DNA of 64,000 nt. Origin: Pseudomonas sp. ANT_J12 (GTDB taxonomy: Bacteria > Pseudomonadota > Gammaproteobacteria > Pseudomonadales > Pseudomonadaceae). The notes beneath the pieces are model-generated. The model had not been told where the DNA came from. It saw only the letters and a list, made by a program, of their open reading frames with translations, and made no database searches. This document shows, piece by piece, positions 44,582-52,304 of the stretch. Made by a program: the position numbers and the translations under genes. The stretch is taken from positions 62,001 through 126,000 of the forward strand of contig NZ_VOBN01000006.1 in the NCBI RefSeq assembly GCF_008370045.1, read 5' to 3'. Position 1 is the first letter of the stretch. Each line of letters starts with the position of its first letter.

Positions 44582-45514
44582 TCAAGTCCACCAGTAGCGC
44601 ACCAGGTGAAAGAAGATCGGCGCCGCGAAACACACTGAATCCAGCCGATCCAGCATCCCGCCGTGGCCTTCGATCATGTGCCCCCAATCCTTTACGCCGC
44701 GATCGCGCTTGATCGCCGACATCACAATGCCGCCGGCAAAGCCCAGCAGGTTGATCAGCAGGGCAATCAGGAACGACTGCCACGGGTTGAACGGCGTGGT
44801 CCACCACAACGCCGCGCCAATCAGCGAGGACAGCAGCACGCCGCCGACAAAGCCTTCGACGGTTTTCGACGGCGACAGATTGGGCGCGATCTTGTGTTTG
44901 CCGAACAGCTTGCCGCACACGTACTGCAACACGTCCGACAGCTGCACCACGATCACCAGGTAAGCGATCAGCAGCAGGTTGCGGCCTTCATAACCGGCGA
45001 TGTCCAGGGTCAGCAGGGCGGGCACGAACGACACGCAGAACACCGCGATCATCAAGCCCCACTGCACTTTCGACGCCCGTTCGAGGAAGTGCGTGCTGTC
45101 GCCGCCCAGGGAGGCGAGGATCGGCAGCAGCAAAAACACATAAACCGGGATAAAGATCGAAAACAGCCCGTACCAATCGAAATAGATCAGCAGGTATTGC
45201 AGCGGCAACGCCAGGTAAAACGCGGCCACCAGCGCCGGGTAATCGCTGCGCCGGGTCGGCGTGAGGGTGAGGAATTCGCGCAGGGCGTAGAACGACACCG
45301 CGTAGAACAGCAGGATCACCGCGCCGGTGCCCAGCCAGAAGGCAAGGCCGATCACCACCACCATCACCCACCACGCATTGATGCGGGCGTTGAGGTTATC
45401 CACCACCGGATTCGGTGTGCCACGGGTGCGCAACTTGAGGATCAGGCCGATCAGCGACGCCAGCACCAGAATCAGGCCGATCCCGCCGAACAGCATCAGG
45501 GTTTGTCTATCCAT
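44582..45514 (-). CDS. Phosphatidate cytidylyltransferase (CdsA/YnbB family)
   Basis: This 310-residue multi-pass membrane protein should make a CDP-activated lipid such as CDP-diacylglycerol. The C-terminal family signature is present as RDRGVKDWGHMIEGHGGMLD followed by RLDS. About eight hydrophobic segments precede it. It starts one base after the acyltransferase stop and is the last gene of a six-gene operon. It most resembles E. coli YnbB, a second, uncharacterised CdsA. The main cdsA of the cell would be elsewhere (with uppS and dxr). Confidence 0.88.
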   Translation of the reverse strand: MDRQTLMLFGGIGLILVLASLIGLILKLRTRGTPNPVVDNLNARINAWWVMVVVIGLAFWLGTGAVILLFYAVSFYALREFLTLTPTRRSDYPALVAAFYLALPLQYLLIYFDWYGLFSIFIPVYVFLLLPILASLGGDSTHFLERASKVQWGLMIAVFCVSFVPALLTLDIAGYEGRNLLLIAYLVIVVQLSDVLQYVCGKLFGKHKIAPNLSPSKTVEGFVGGVLLSSLIGAALWWTTPFNPWQSFLIALLINLLGFAGGIVMSAIKRDRGVKDWGHMIEGHGGMLDRLDSVCFAAPIFFHLVRYWWT

Positions 45515-45515
45515 G

Positions 45516-46136
45516 TCAGGAATGCTCCGGGGCGAGGGCCAACAGCGCGTCGCGGCTGCGTGTCAGGAACTGCTCTTTGCTCTCGTCTTCTTCCAATTGC
45601 AGGGGCGTGCCGAAACTGGTGGTACACAGCAGCGGCAACGGCAGTACCCGGCCCTTGGGCATGACGCGGTTGAGGTTGGCGATCCACACCGGGATCACCT
45701 GGGCCTGTGGGTAACTTTTGGCCAGGTGATACAGGCCGCTTTTGAACGGCAGCAGCCCGTCTTCCGGGTTGCGCGTGCCTTCGGGGAAGATGATCAATGA
45801 ATAACCCGTTGCCAGGGCGTCGAGCATCGGCTGCAAAGGGTTATCCACAGGGTCCTTGCGCTCGCGGTCGATCAGCACGCCGTTGAACACCCGGTTGATG
45901 ATGTAGCGGCGTACCGCGCTTTTGTTCCAGTAGTCGCTGCCGGCCACCGGGCGCGTGAGTTTGCGCAGGGCGGGCGGCAGCGAGGCCCAGAGCAGCACGA
46001 AGTCGCCGTGGCTGCTGTGGTTGGCGAAATAAATCCGCTGCACCGGTTCCGGCGCGCAGCCCATCCACAGGCTGCGGGCGCCGGTGACGGTGCGGGCCAT
46101 GGAGGTGATGAGGGTGGCGACCACAGGTTCGAACAT
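45516..46136 (-). CDS. 1-acyl-glycerol-3-phosphate acyltransferase-like protein
   Basis: This 206-residue PlsC-type acyltransferase has a canonical H-x4-D motif (NHSSHGDF) and FPEGTRNPEDG. The ATG is chosen because AAGGAAA lies upstream in the gap after the preceding gene; an in-frame TTG would add 11 residues. It lies in the lipid operon between a small membrane protein and the CdsA-like gene (one-base gap). With that neighbour it could provide the phosphatidic acid to be activated. Its acyl acceptor is not known. Confidence 0.87.
   Translation of the reverse strand: MFEPVVATLITSMARTVTGARSLWMGCAPEPVQRIYFANHSSHGDFVLLWASLPPALRKLTRPVAGSDYWNKSAVRRYIINRVFNGVLIDRERKDPVDNPLQPMLDALATGYSLIIFPEGTRNPEDGLLPFKSGLYHLAKSYPQAQVIPVWIANLNRVMPKGRVLPLPLLCTTSFGTPLQLEEDESKEQFLTRSRDALLALAPEHS
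45841..45849 (+). promoter_or_regulatory. DnaA box inside the acyltransferase gene
   Basis: Perfect TTATCCACA within coding sequence, about 34 kb from oriC. Confidence 0.45.
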
Positions 46137-46147
46137 AAAAGATTTCC

Positions 46148-46603
46148 TTATCCGGCGAAGGACAGCCAAGGGCTGGCCAGGATCAGCGCCAATGTCGGCA
46201 GCACCTGCATGGCCAGTAGGACAGCTTGTTTGCGCAGCAGGTTCAGCGCCCCGCGCTGACGTTCGGCCCAGGGCCGCCCGGCACGGTTGGCCGGTTGCAG
46301 GCCGAGGCTGTGCAGGGCTTGATCGAGATCGACCGTGCGGTGCGGCACGGCGTCAGCGTCCTGGGCGACCGCATCAAACAAGTCAGCATCGAAAGCGACA
46401 CGTAGCGCCCAGTATTTTTGCACCAGACCCACGACGATCAGCCAGACGCTAAGGAGCAGGCCCAGTGCCACCGGGGTGACCAGCAGCAGTTGCAGCAGAC
46501 CGAACACCACCCCGAGCAACGTCAGCCCTGTGGATAACTGATCGAGGGCGCGGCCGCGGCGTAACAGACTGGCGACCACCTGCAGCTCCATATCAACCGG
46601 CAT
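46148..46603 (-). CDS. Small membrane protein of unknown function in the lipid operon
   Basis: I do not recognise this 151-residue protein. It has two hydrophobic segments near residues 25-62 (LTLLGVVFGLLQLLLVTPVA and the stretch to QKYW) and another at the C terminus (VLLAMQVLPTLALILASPWL), with an acidic middle (DADLFDAVAQDADAV). The start ATG overlaps the end of the phosphatase gene by 11 bases; a later ATG (MELQVV) is possible. Tight packing in the operon suggests it works with the lipid enzymes. A DnaA box lies inside at 46529. Confidence 0.75.
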   Translation of the reverse strand: MPVDMELQVVASLLRRGRALDQLSTGLTLLGVVFGLLQLLLVTPVALGLLLSVWLIVVGLVQKYWALRVAFDADLFDAVAQDADAVPHRTVDLDQALHSLGLQPANRAGRPWAERQRGALNLLRKQAVLLAMQVLPTLALILASPWLSFAG

Positions 46604-47909
46604 AGGCGTTCTCCAGCGCTTGGCGATGGGCCGGGTGTAGCACCACGTGCGGGCGTGCGGCTCGAATCATCGCCATGGCCCCATCGACGGTGGTGGCTCG
46701 CCCGCTGTGCAGCAACCACGCCGCCACCGCCGTGGCGCTGCGCGAATAACCCAACGCGCAGCAGACCAGCAACGGACCTTGCTGGCGCAGGCGTTCAATG
46801 GCCTGGGCGGCGGCGAGGCATTGTTCTGCGTTGGGTGCCGTCAGGTCGAGGACCGGAATGCTGTGATAAGCGCGGCCGCCGGGGTCGAGCGGCAACTCGG
46901 CACACAGATCAACCACCGCTTTGAACGGCCTCAGCTGCGCGGCACTCGGCAGCCGGCCCAGCCAAACGTTATCCACAACCTCATCCGGCTGTGGATGCTT
47001 GCGTGTCCACAGTCGTGAGTTGATCCACGCCGCCGCCACGTATGGCGCAAACAACCAACGGGCGGCGGGGCTCAAGCGGCCGTCGGCGCGTTTCTGAAAC
47101 CCGGCGGCGTCGAGCACCGCGTAGTTGAGCGCCACCAGCAGCAACGCCACGGCCGGCCAAATCAACCACAACCCTCCGCCGCCCAGGCCAAAGGCCGGAA
47201 TGGCCAACACGGCGGCACCGAGGCCATAACGCAACGCCAGGCTCCAGCGCTTCGGATCCTTGGCCAACCGCAAGCTGCTCAACGGACTCGGCCGATCCAG
47301 CGGCCACAACCACACGCACAGCCAACCGGCGAGGGCACCTGTGGGTAAGTCGATAAAGTGATGTTGATAAGTGGTCAGCACCGAAATCCCGATCAGTGCG
47401 AACCAGCCATGCACCAGCCAACGCCACACGCCTTGCGAGTGCCGTTGGTACATCACCCACAGAATCACCAGCAGCGCGATGTGCAGCGACGGCGCCTGAT
47501 TGAACGGTTTGTCGAACCCGGCCAGTACCGCGAACAGCCAGCCGAACACCCCGTCCAGTTCCGGCCGTTCAAAGGTGTAGCGCAGCGGCCACAACAGGAA
47601 GCAACTGACCGAAATCACCTGGGCGCTGAGCAAACGCAGGGCATGGCGTTTGAGTTCATGCCGGCTGTTGGGCAGCAGCAGCGAAAAGCCGTACAGCAGA
47701 TCAATCGTCCAGTAGGGCACGATGGTCCACGCCCAGAAGGGCATGGCGCTTTCCCACTCGAAAACGAAGGTGCCGACGTCGCTGCGTTGGGTGGTGAACC
47801 ACGTGGCAAAGCCGTAGCTGGCGAAAAACAGCGGCGCCAGCAACAGCAACCAAAGCACCGCCGGTTTCAGCAGCCCTGGCTCTCTTGCGCTTGAGGCGTC
47901 CGGCATCAT
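46593..47909 (-). CDS. PAP2 / dual-specificity phosphatase membrane protein (YnbD-like)
   Basis: This 438-residue protein joins an N-terminal multi-helix PAP2-type domain (QAPSLHIALL and YQHHFIDLPTGALAG, resembling the inositol-phosphorylceramide synthase/PAP2 group) to a C-terminal dual-specificity phosphatase domain with C-x5-R loop VCCALGYSRSAT. The His that usually precedes the catalytic Cys is Cys. The ATG overlaps the upstream stop as ATGA. The architecture matches E. coli YnbD. It may dephosphorylate or transfer a lipid head group, but the substrate is unknown. A DnaA box lies at 46969. Confidence 0.87.
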   Translation of the reverse strand: MMPDASSAREPGLLKPAVLWLLLLAPLFFASYGFATWFTTQRSDVGTFVFEWESAMPFWAWTIVPYWTIDLLYGFSLLLPNSRHELKRHALRLLSAQVISVSCFLLWPLRYTFERPELDGVFGWLFAVLAGFDKPFNQAPSLHIALLVILWVMYQRHSQGVWRWLVHGWFALIGISVLTTYQHHFIDLPTGALAGWLCVWLWPLDRPSPLSSLRLAKDPKRWSLALRYGLGAAVLAIPAFGLGGGGLWLIWPAVALLLVALNYAVLDAAGFQKRADGRLSPAARWLFAPYVAAAWINSRLWTRKHPQPDEVVDNVWLGRLPSAAQLRPFKAVVDLCAELPLDPGGRAYHSIPVLDLTAPNAEQCLAAAQAIERLRQQGPLLVCCALGYSRSATAVAAWLLHSGRATTVDGAMAMIRAARPHVVLHPAHRQALENAYAG

Positions 47910-49663
47910 TGCACCCGTTGCGCGAGGGACACGGTGAAGATCCCCCATTCATCCACACGCTGGGTGATCTTGCGGAAACCCGCGGCTTCCACCAGTTGAT
48001 CCATTTCCGCCTGGCTGCGCCGACGCATTACCCACGCCTGGCCTTGACGGTGACTGGTGAGGGCGCGGGCGATCAGTTCCAGTTGCGGGTGCCACGGTTG
48101 GCCGGTGTAGACCAGATAACCACCGGGCTCCACCGCTTCGGCCAGGCCCGCGAGCGAACCGCCGACCATCGTGTTGTCGGCAAACAATTCATACAGCCCG
48201 GACACCACCGCCAAGGTTGGCTTGGGCTCCAGCGCAGCCAGGTCGGCGCGATCAAACGCGTCGCCCTTCACAAATTGCGCGATGTCGCCCAGGCCTTTAT
48301 CGCGGATCAGCGCGCCACCGTCGCGTACGTTGATGTCGCTGTAGTCGCGCAGCAGGATCGATTCCGGCAACGGGCTGACGCCCTGCAAGGCTTCGAGAAT
48401 GTAGCGGCCATGACCGGCGGCGATGTCGACGATACGCACCGGGCGACCTTCGTCGCGCAGTCTGGCCATGGTCAGGCGCAGCAGTTCTTCGACGTTGAGT
48501 TTGCGCTGGCGAATGCCGCGCCAGCCGATCGAGTTCAGGTAGTTCTGGTCAATCATCCGCCCGAGCCCGCCCTTGCCGGTGGGCTGGTTGCGGTACACGT
48601 AGTCCAGGGTGCTGCCGGAGTCGAAACCGGTGTCGAAGCCGAGCTTCACGCCATCGGACAGTTTGCTGCCCAAACGCATGCTGGCGCGGGTCATGCGCCA
48701 GTACAGGTCACGCAACGAGTTATGCGGCAGCGGGGCGGCGAGGGATTCGGATTCGGCGCAGGTCAGGCCGATTTTGTCGGCATCGAGCAGCGAGGCGCGG
48801 TCCAGCGGGTAGTCGAAGTTTTGCAGGATAAAACGCTTGGCGCTGGCCACGGCCACGGCGCGATCACGTTCGCCGAGGGTGTCGTGGAAGAAACCGGGGA
48901 GGATGTGTTTCTCTTTTTTCAGGCTGCCCAGGCGTTCGAAAAACTGTTCCTGGGGTTTGCGGTGCACCACGAAGTCCGAGCCGGAGATCAGCAACTGGGT
49001 CGGCACCTGGATCGCCTGGGCATCGGCCACCACGCGGTCGGCGGCTTCGTACAGGCCGAGCAACACGTTCACCGAAATCGCCTTGGTGATCAGCGGGTCG
49101 CTGTCGTAGGAGGCCACGCGCTCCGGGTCGTGGCTGAGGAACTTGGCCTTGACGTAGCTGTTGACGAAAAAGTTGCCGCGAAACTTGCGCATCAGCCCTA
49201 GGCCCGACCGGGCGAACGGCACGTAGAGCTTGACCTTGAACGCGGGCGAGGCGAGCACCAACGAGCGGATGCGCGGCGCGTAGTCGTGGACCCAGGTCGA
49301 GACGATCACGGCGCCGACGCTTTGGGCGATCACCGCCATGTTCTCTGCGTCGATCTGGTGGGCGGCGCTCAGGTGGTCGCAGAAGGTCTGCACATCGCGC
49401 ACGCTGGTGGCGAAACTCGGGCTGTCGCCGCGCGCACCGGGCGATTGGCCATGGCCACGGGCATCCCAGGCAAAGAAGTCGAAGCCCGGCAGGTCCAGTT
49501 CATCCACCAGGTGGGCAATGCGCCCGGAGTGTTCATGGCCGCGGTGGAACAGCAGCACGGCTTTGCGCGGCTCGCCCGGATTGGCTGCAGTGGCCGGCCA
49601 GTGGCGGTAGAACAGCTCGACGCCGTCGTGGGTGGTGAAGGTCTGCTGCTGGGGTTCACGCAT
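47906..49663 (-). CDS. Fused alpha/beta hydrolase and SAM-dependent methyltransferase (YnbC-like)
   Basis: This 585-residue protein has an N-terminal alpha/beta hydrolase (about residues 10-290) with FFAWDARGHGQS and nucleophile elbow AQSVGA (Ser115), and a C-terminal class I methyltransferase with motif I VRIVDIAAGHGRY. The ATG is chosen because AAGGAAG lies six bases upstream; the open frame runs further but into the neighbour. Domain order and length match E. coli YnbC. Its stop overlaps the next start (ATGA). Substrates are unknown; the operon points to a lipid. Confidence 0.88.
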   Translation of the reverse strand: MREPQQQTFTTHDGVELFYRHWPATAANPGEPRKAVLLFHRGHEHSGRIAHLVDELDLPGFDFFAWDARGHGQSPGARGDSPSFATSVRDVQTFCDHLSAAHQIDAENMAVIAQSVGAVIVSTWVHDYAPRIRSLVLASPAFKVKLYVPFARSGLGLMRKFRGNFFVNSYVKAKFLSHDPERVASYDSDPLITKAISVNVLLGLYEAADRVVADAQAIQVPTQLLISGSDFVVHRKPQEQFFERLGSLKKEKHILPGFFHDTLGERDRAVAVASAKRFILQNFDYPLDRASLLDADKIGLTCAESESLAAPLPHNSLRDLYWRMTRASMRLGSKLSDGVKLGFDTGFDSGSTLDYVYRNQPTGKGGLGRMIDQNYLNSIGWRGIRQRKLNVEELLRLTMARLRDEGRPVRIVDIAAGHGRYILEALQGVSPLPESILLRDYSDINVRDGGALIRDKGLGDIAQFVKGDAFDRADLAALEPKPTLAVVSGLYELFADNTMVGGSLAGLAEAVEPGGYLVYTGQPWHPQLELIARALTSHRQGQAWVMRRRSQAEMDQLVEAAGFRKITQRVDEWGIFTVSLAQRVQ

Positions 49664-49688
49664 TGCATCTTCCTTATGCTCAGAGGGC

Positions 49689-50312
49689 TTACGCCGAGGG
49701 GACGTTTTCCTGCACTTCTTTGAGGCCCTGACGGACCCGGTTGACCAAGGTGTATGCCAGCAGGACGGCGACCACCCCAAACACCACGTTAATCCACAAC
49801 GGGTTGATCCAGCCAATGGCGATGCCGGTGGCCACGACACCGAGGACAAACGCGCGATCGCTTTTGCCCATCGGCCCGTCATAGCGCCGCGAAGCGCCGA
49901 CCATCGGGCCAAGCACGCCACTGTACTCGCTGAACAATGCCAGCAGCGTGACCAACAGCACAACCAGCAGATTCACGCCGGGAATCAGCGCAAACGGCAG
50001 GATCAGCGCGCAGTCGGCGACGATATCGCACAGTTCATTGAGATAGGCACCCAGGCGCGACTGCTGGCCGAACTCACGGGCGAGCATACCGTCGATGGCG
50101 TTCAGCGCCATGCGCAGGATCATCCACACCGGAATCAGCACAAACACCCACGGGTGCTGGGCGAAACAGGCAATCGCCACGCCCACCACCACCGAAATGA
50201 CGGCGGCCAGCACGGTGATCTGGTTGGCGGTGGTGCCGTTATCGAACAAGCGTTGCACCAGCGGGCGCAACAGATTCTGGAAGGCAGGTTTGAGCTGGTA
50301 AATGGAAGGCAT
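49689..50312 (-). CDS. CDP-alcohol phosphatidyltransferase family protein (YnbA-like)
   Basis: This 207-residue, six-helix membrane protein should transfer a phosphatidyl group from CDP-diacylglycerol to an alcohol. The family motif D-x2-DG-x2-AR-x8-G-x3-D-x3-D is seen as N71-x2-D74-G75-x2-A78-R79-x8-G88-x3-N92-x3-D96, so two of four aspartates are asparagine. It is the first gene of the six-gene operon, divergent from a LysR gene across 147 bases with no evident strong promoter. It resembles E. coli YnbA. The alcohol acceptor is unknown. Confidence 0.87.
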   Translation of the reverse strand: MPSIYQLKPAFQNLLRPLVQRLFDNGTTANQITVLAAVISVVVGVAIACFAQHPWVFVLIPVWMILRMALNAIDGMLAREFGQQSRLGAYLNELCDIVADCALILPFALIPGVNLLVVLLVTLLALFSEYSGVLGPMVGASRRYDGPMGKSDRAFVLGVVATGIAIGWINPLWINVVFGVVAVLLAYTLVNRVRQGLKEVQENVPSA

Positions 50313-50459
50313 CGTGAGACGGTCTCAATAATTGAAAGCGCGAACGTTCAGGGTTATACGTCACACTAATCAGAATGCCAGCAAAACCCGTCTTCCCGCG
50401 AATCCTGGGCCAATCGAGATCACTTGGCCTGGGGTATTTCAGTGCTCAGGAGTTCATCG

Positions 50460-51359
50460 ATGGACCGCTTCCAGGAAATGCAGGTCTTCGCCGCCGTCGC
50501 CCAGGACCAGGGCTTTTCGGCGGCGGCACGGCGTTTGGGCATGTCGGCGGCCAGCGTCACCCGGGCGGTGGCGGCGCTGGAGCAACGCATCGGTACGCAG
50601 TTGCTGACGCGCACCACCCGCAGCGTGCATTTGAGCGAGGCGGGCCAGCGGTATCTGGAAGACTGTCGCCGAATCCTCGCCGAAGTGCAGGAAGCCGAGG
50701 ATTCGGCGGCGGGCAGCCACGCGCAACCCCGTGGGCAACTGACGGTGACGGCGCCGGTGTTGTTCGGCGAGTTGTTTGTCACGCCGGTGATGGTGAGTTA
50801 TCTCAACCGGTTTCCTGACGTCACGATCAACGGGTTGCTGCTGGATCGCATCGTCAACATGGTCGAGGAGGGCATCGATGTGGCCGTGCGCATTGGCGAG
50901 CTGCCGGACAGCAGCCAGCACGCGATTCGGGTGGGCGAAGTGCGGCGGGTGATTTGCGGCTCGCCGGCCTATCTGGAAACCCATGGCCGGCCGCGTCATC
51001 CCCAGGATTTGAACGGCGTGCCGGTGGTCGCGACGTCGGCCATCGGGCAACTCAGGACCTGGCCTTTTCTCGATGACGGGCAGCCGCTGGGCGTGCGTGC
51101 GGAATCGCGGCTGGTGGTGTCGTCCAACCAGGCGGCGATCAACGCCGCGAGCCTGGGCCTGGGCCTGACCAGAGTCTTGTCCTATCAAGTGGCAAGCAAA
51201 GTCGCGAACGGTGAACTGGAAATCGTCCTGGCGGACTTCGAACTGCCGCCGTTGCCCATTCATGTCGTGTATCAGGGCGGGCGCAAGGCCCCGGCGCGGA
51301 TTCGCAGTTTTGTGGATTTTGCAGTGAAGGCCCTGCGTGAACACCCGGCCCTAGGCTAA
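50460..51359 (+). CDS. LysR-family transcriptional regulator
   Basis: This 299-residue regulator has an N-terminal winged helix-turn-helix (MDRFQEMQVFAAVAQDQGFS, AARRLGMSAASVTRAVAALE) and a periplasmic-binding-type effector domain (about residues 92-295). The ATG is preceded by AGGAG seven bases upstream; an in-frame earlier start adds 12 residues and lacks this. It could control the divergent lipid operon or the downstream glutathione transferase and oxidoreductase genes, which lie in the same direction after a 269-base gap with a REP. Confidence 0.91.
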   Translation: MDRFQEMQVFAAVAQDQGFSAAARRLGMSAASVTRAVAALEQRIGTQLLTRTTRSVHLSEAGQRYLEDCRRILAEVQEAEDSAAGSHAQPRGQLTVTAPVLFGELFVTPVMVSYLNRFPDVTINGLLLDRIVNMVEEGIDVAVRIGELPDSSQHAIRVGEVRRVICGSPAYLETHGRPRHPQDLNGVPVVATSAIGQLRTWPFLDDGQPLGVRAESRLVVSSNQAAINAASLGLGLTRVLSYQVASKVANGELEIVLADFELPPLPIHVVYQGGRKAPARIRSFVDFAVKALREHPALG

Positions 51360-51371
51360 GACGCAGTGGGA

Positions 51372-51471
51372 TTGTGTGGCGAGGGAGCTTGCTCCCGCTG
51401 GGTCGCGCAGCGGCCCCAACGCTTGGCGACTGCTTCGCAGCCGAACGGGAGCAAGCTCCCTCGCCACACAA
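51372..51471. repeat. REPIN with 26-bp perfect inverted arms
   Basis: Arms at 51372-51397 and 51446-51471 are exact inverted copies (core GGCGAGGGAGCTTGCTCCC) enclosing 48 bases. It is a doublet of a P. fluorescens-group REP family. The rest of the 269-base spacer shows no gene. Confidence 0.88.
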
Positions 51472-51628
51472 GCTTTGCTCCTACAGGGGAAAGCGCGCTG
51501 GTTTATTGCGCCGGCTGAAACAATTGATTGCGTTTGCTGGTGATTCTGTTGTTTTGGCGATGGGTAGATGATGCGTGCCATCGGTGCTGATCATCCCTGA
51601 ACGGCGCCATCACCCAGCGGAGCCGCTC

Positions 51629-52255
51629 ATGCACGCCATCAAACTCTACAACTTCCCCCGCTCCGGCCATGCTCACCGTGCCGAGTTGATGCTGTCGCTG
51701 CTGCAACTGCCGACCGAGCTGATCCTCGTCGATCTGGCCAAAGGCGAGCATAAACAGCCGAAGTTCCTGGCGATCAACCCGTTTGGCCAAGTACCGGTGC
51801 TGGATGATCAAGGCGTGATACTGGCCGACTCCAACGCCATTCTGGTTTACCTGGCGCAGAAGTATGGCCATGGCCGCTGGCTGCCGACGGACCCGGTGGG
51901 TGCTGCAAAGGTCCAGCGCTGGTTATCGGTAGCGGCCGGGCAGATTGCCTTCGGCCCGGCCAGGGCTCGGCTGATCACCGTGTTTGGCGCGTCTTACAAC
52001 GCTGAAGAAGTGATTGCCCGTTCCCACGACCTGCTCAAAGTGATGGATCAGGAATTGGCCCATTCCGAGTACCTGGTGGGCAACGAACCGACCATCGCCG
52101 ACGTCGCGGCCTACAGCTACATCGCCCATGCCCCGGAAGGCAACGTGTCCCTGGCGGATTACGCCAACGTGCGTGCCTGGCTGGCGCGGATCGAAGCCTT
52201 GCCCGGGTTTGTCGGCATGCCGCGCACCGCCGTCGGCCTGCAACAAAGCGCCTGA
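51629..52255 (+). CDS. Glutathione S-transferase family protein
   Basis: This 208-residue cytosolic protein has a thioredoxin-like N-terminal domain ([19 protein letters not shown], with the cis-Pro motif FGQVPVLDD and the ESNAIL-like [11 protein letters not shown]) and a helical C-terminal domain with [18 protein letters not shown] precedes the ATG by seven bases; an upstream in-frame start adds 18 unrelated residues. It is followed 49 bases later by the flavin/iron-sulfur oxidoreductase, with which it is probably co-expressed. Confidence 0.92.
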   Translation: MHAIKLYNFPRSGHAHRAELMLSLLQLPTELILVDLAKGEHKQPKFLAINPFGQVPVLDDQGVILADSNAILVYLAQKYGHGRWLPTDPVGAAKVQRWLSVAAGQIAFGPARARLITVFGASYNAEEVIARSHDLLKVMDQELAHSEYLVGNEPTIADVAAYSYIAHAPEGNVSLADYANVRAWLARIEALPGFVGMPRTAVGLQQSA

Positions 52256-52304
52256 CCTACTTGAGTGGTACACGCTGTGCCTTGGGCGCAGGGGAGAGGC
52301 TGTG

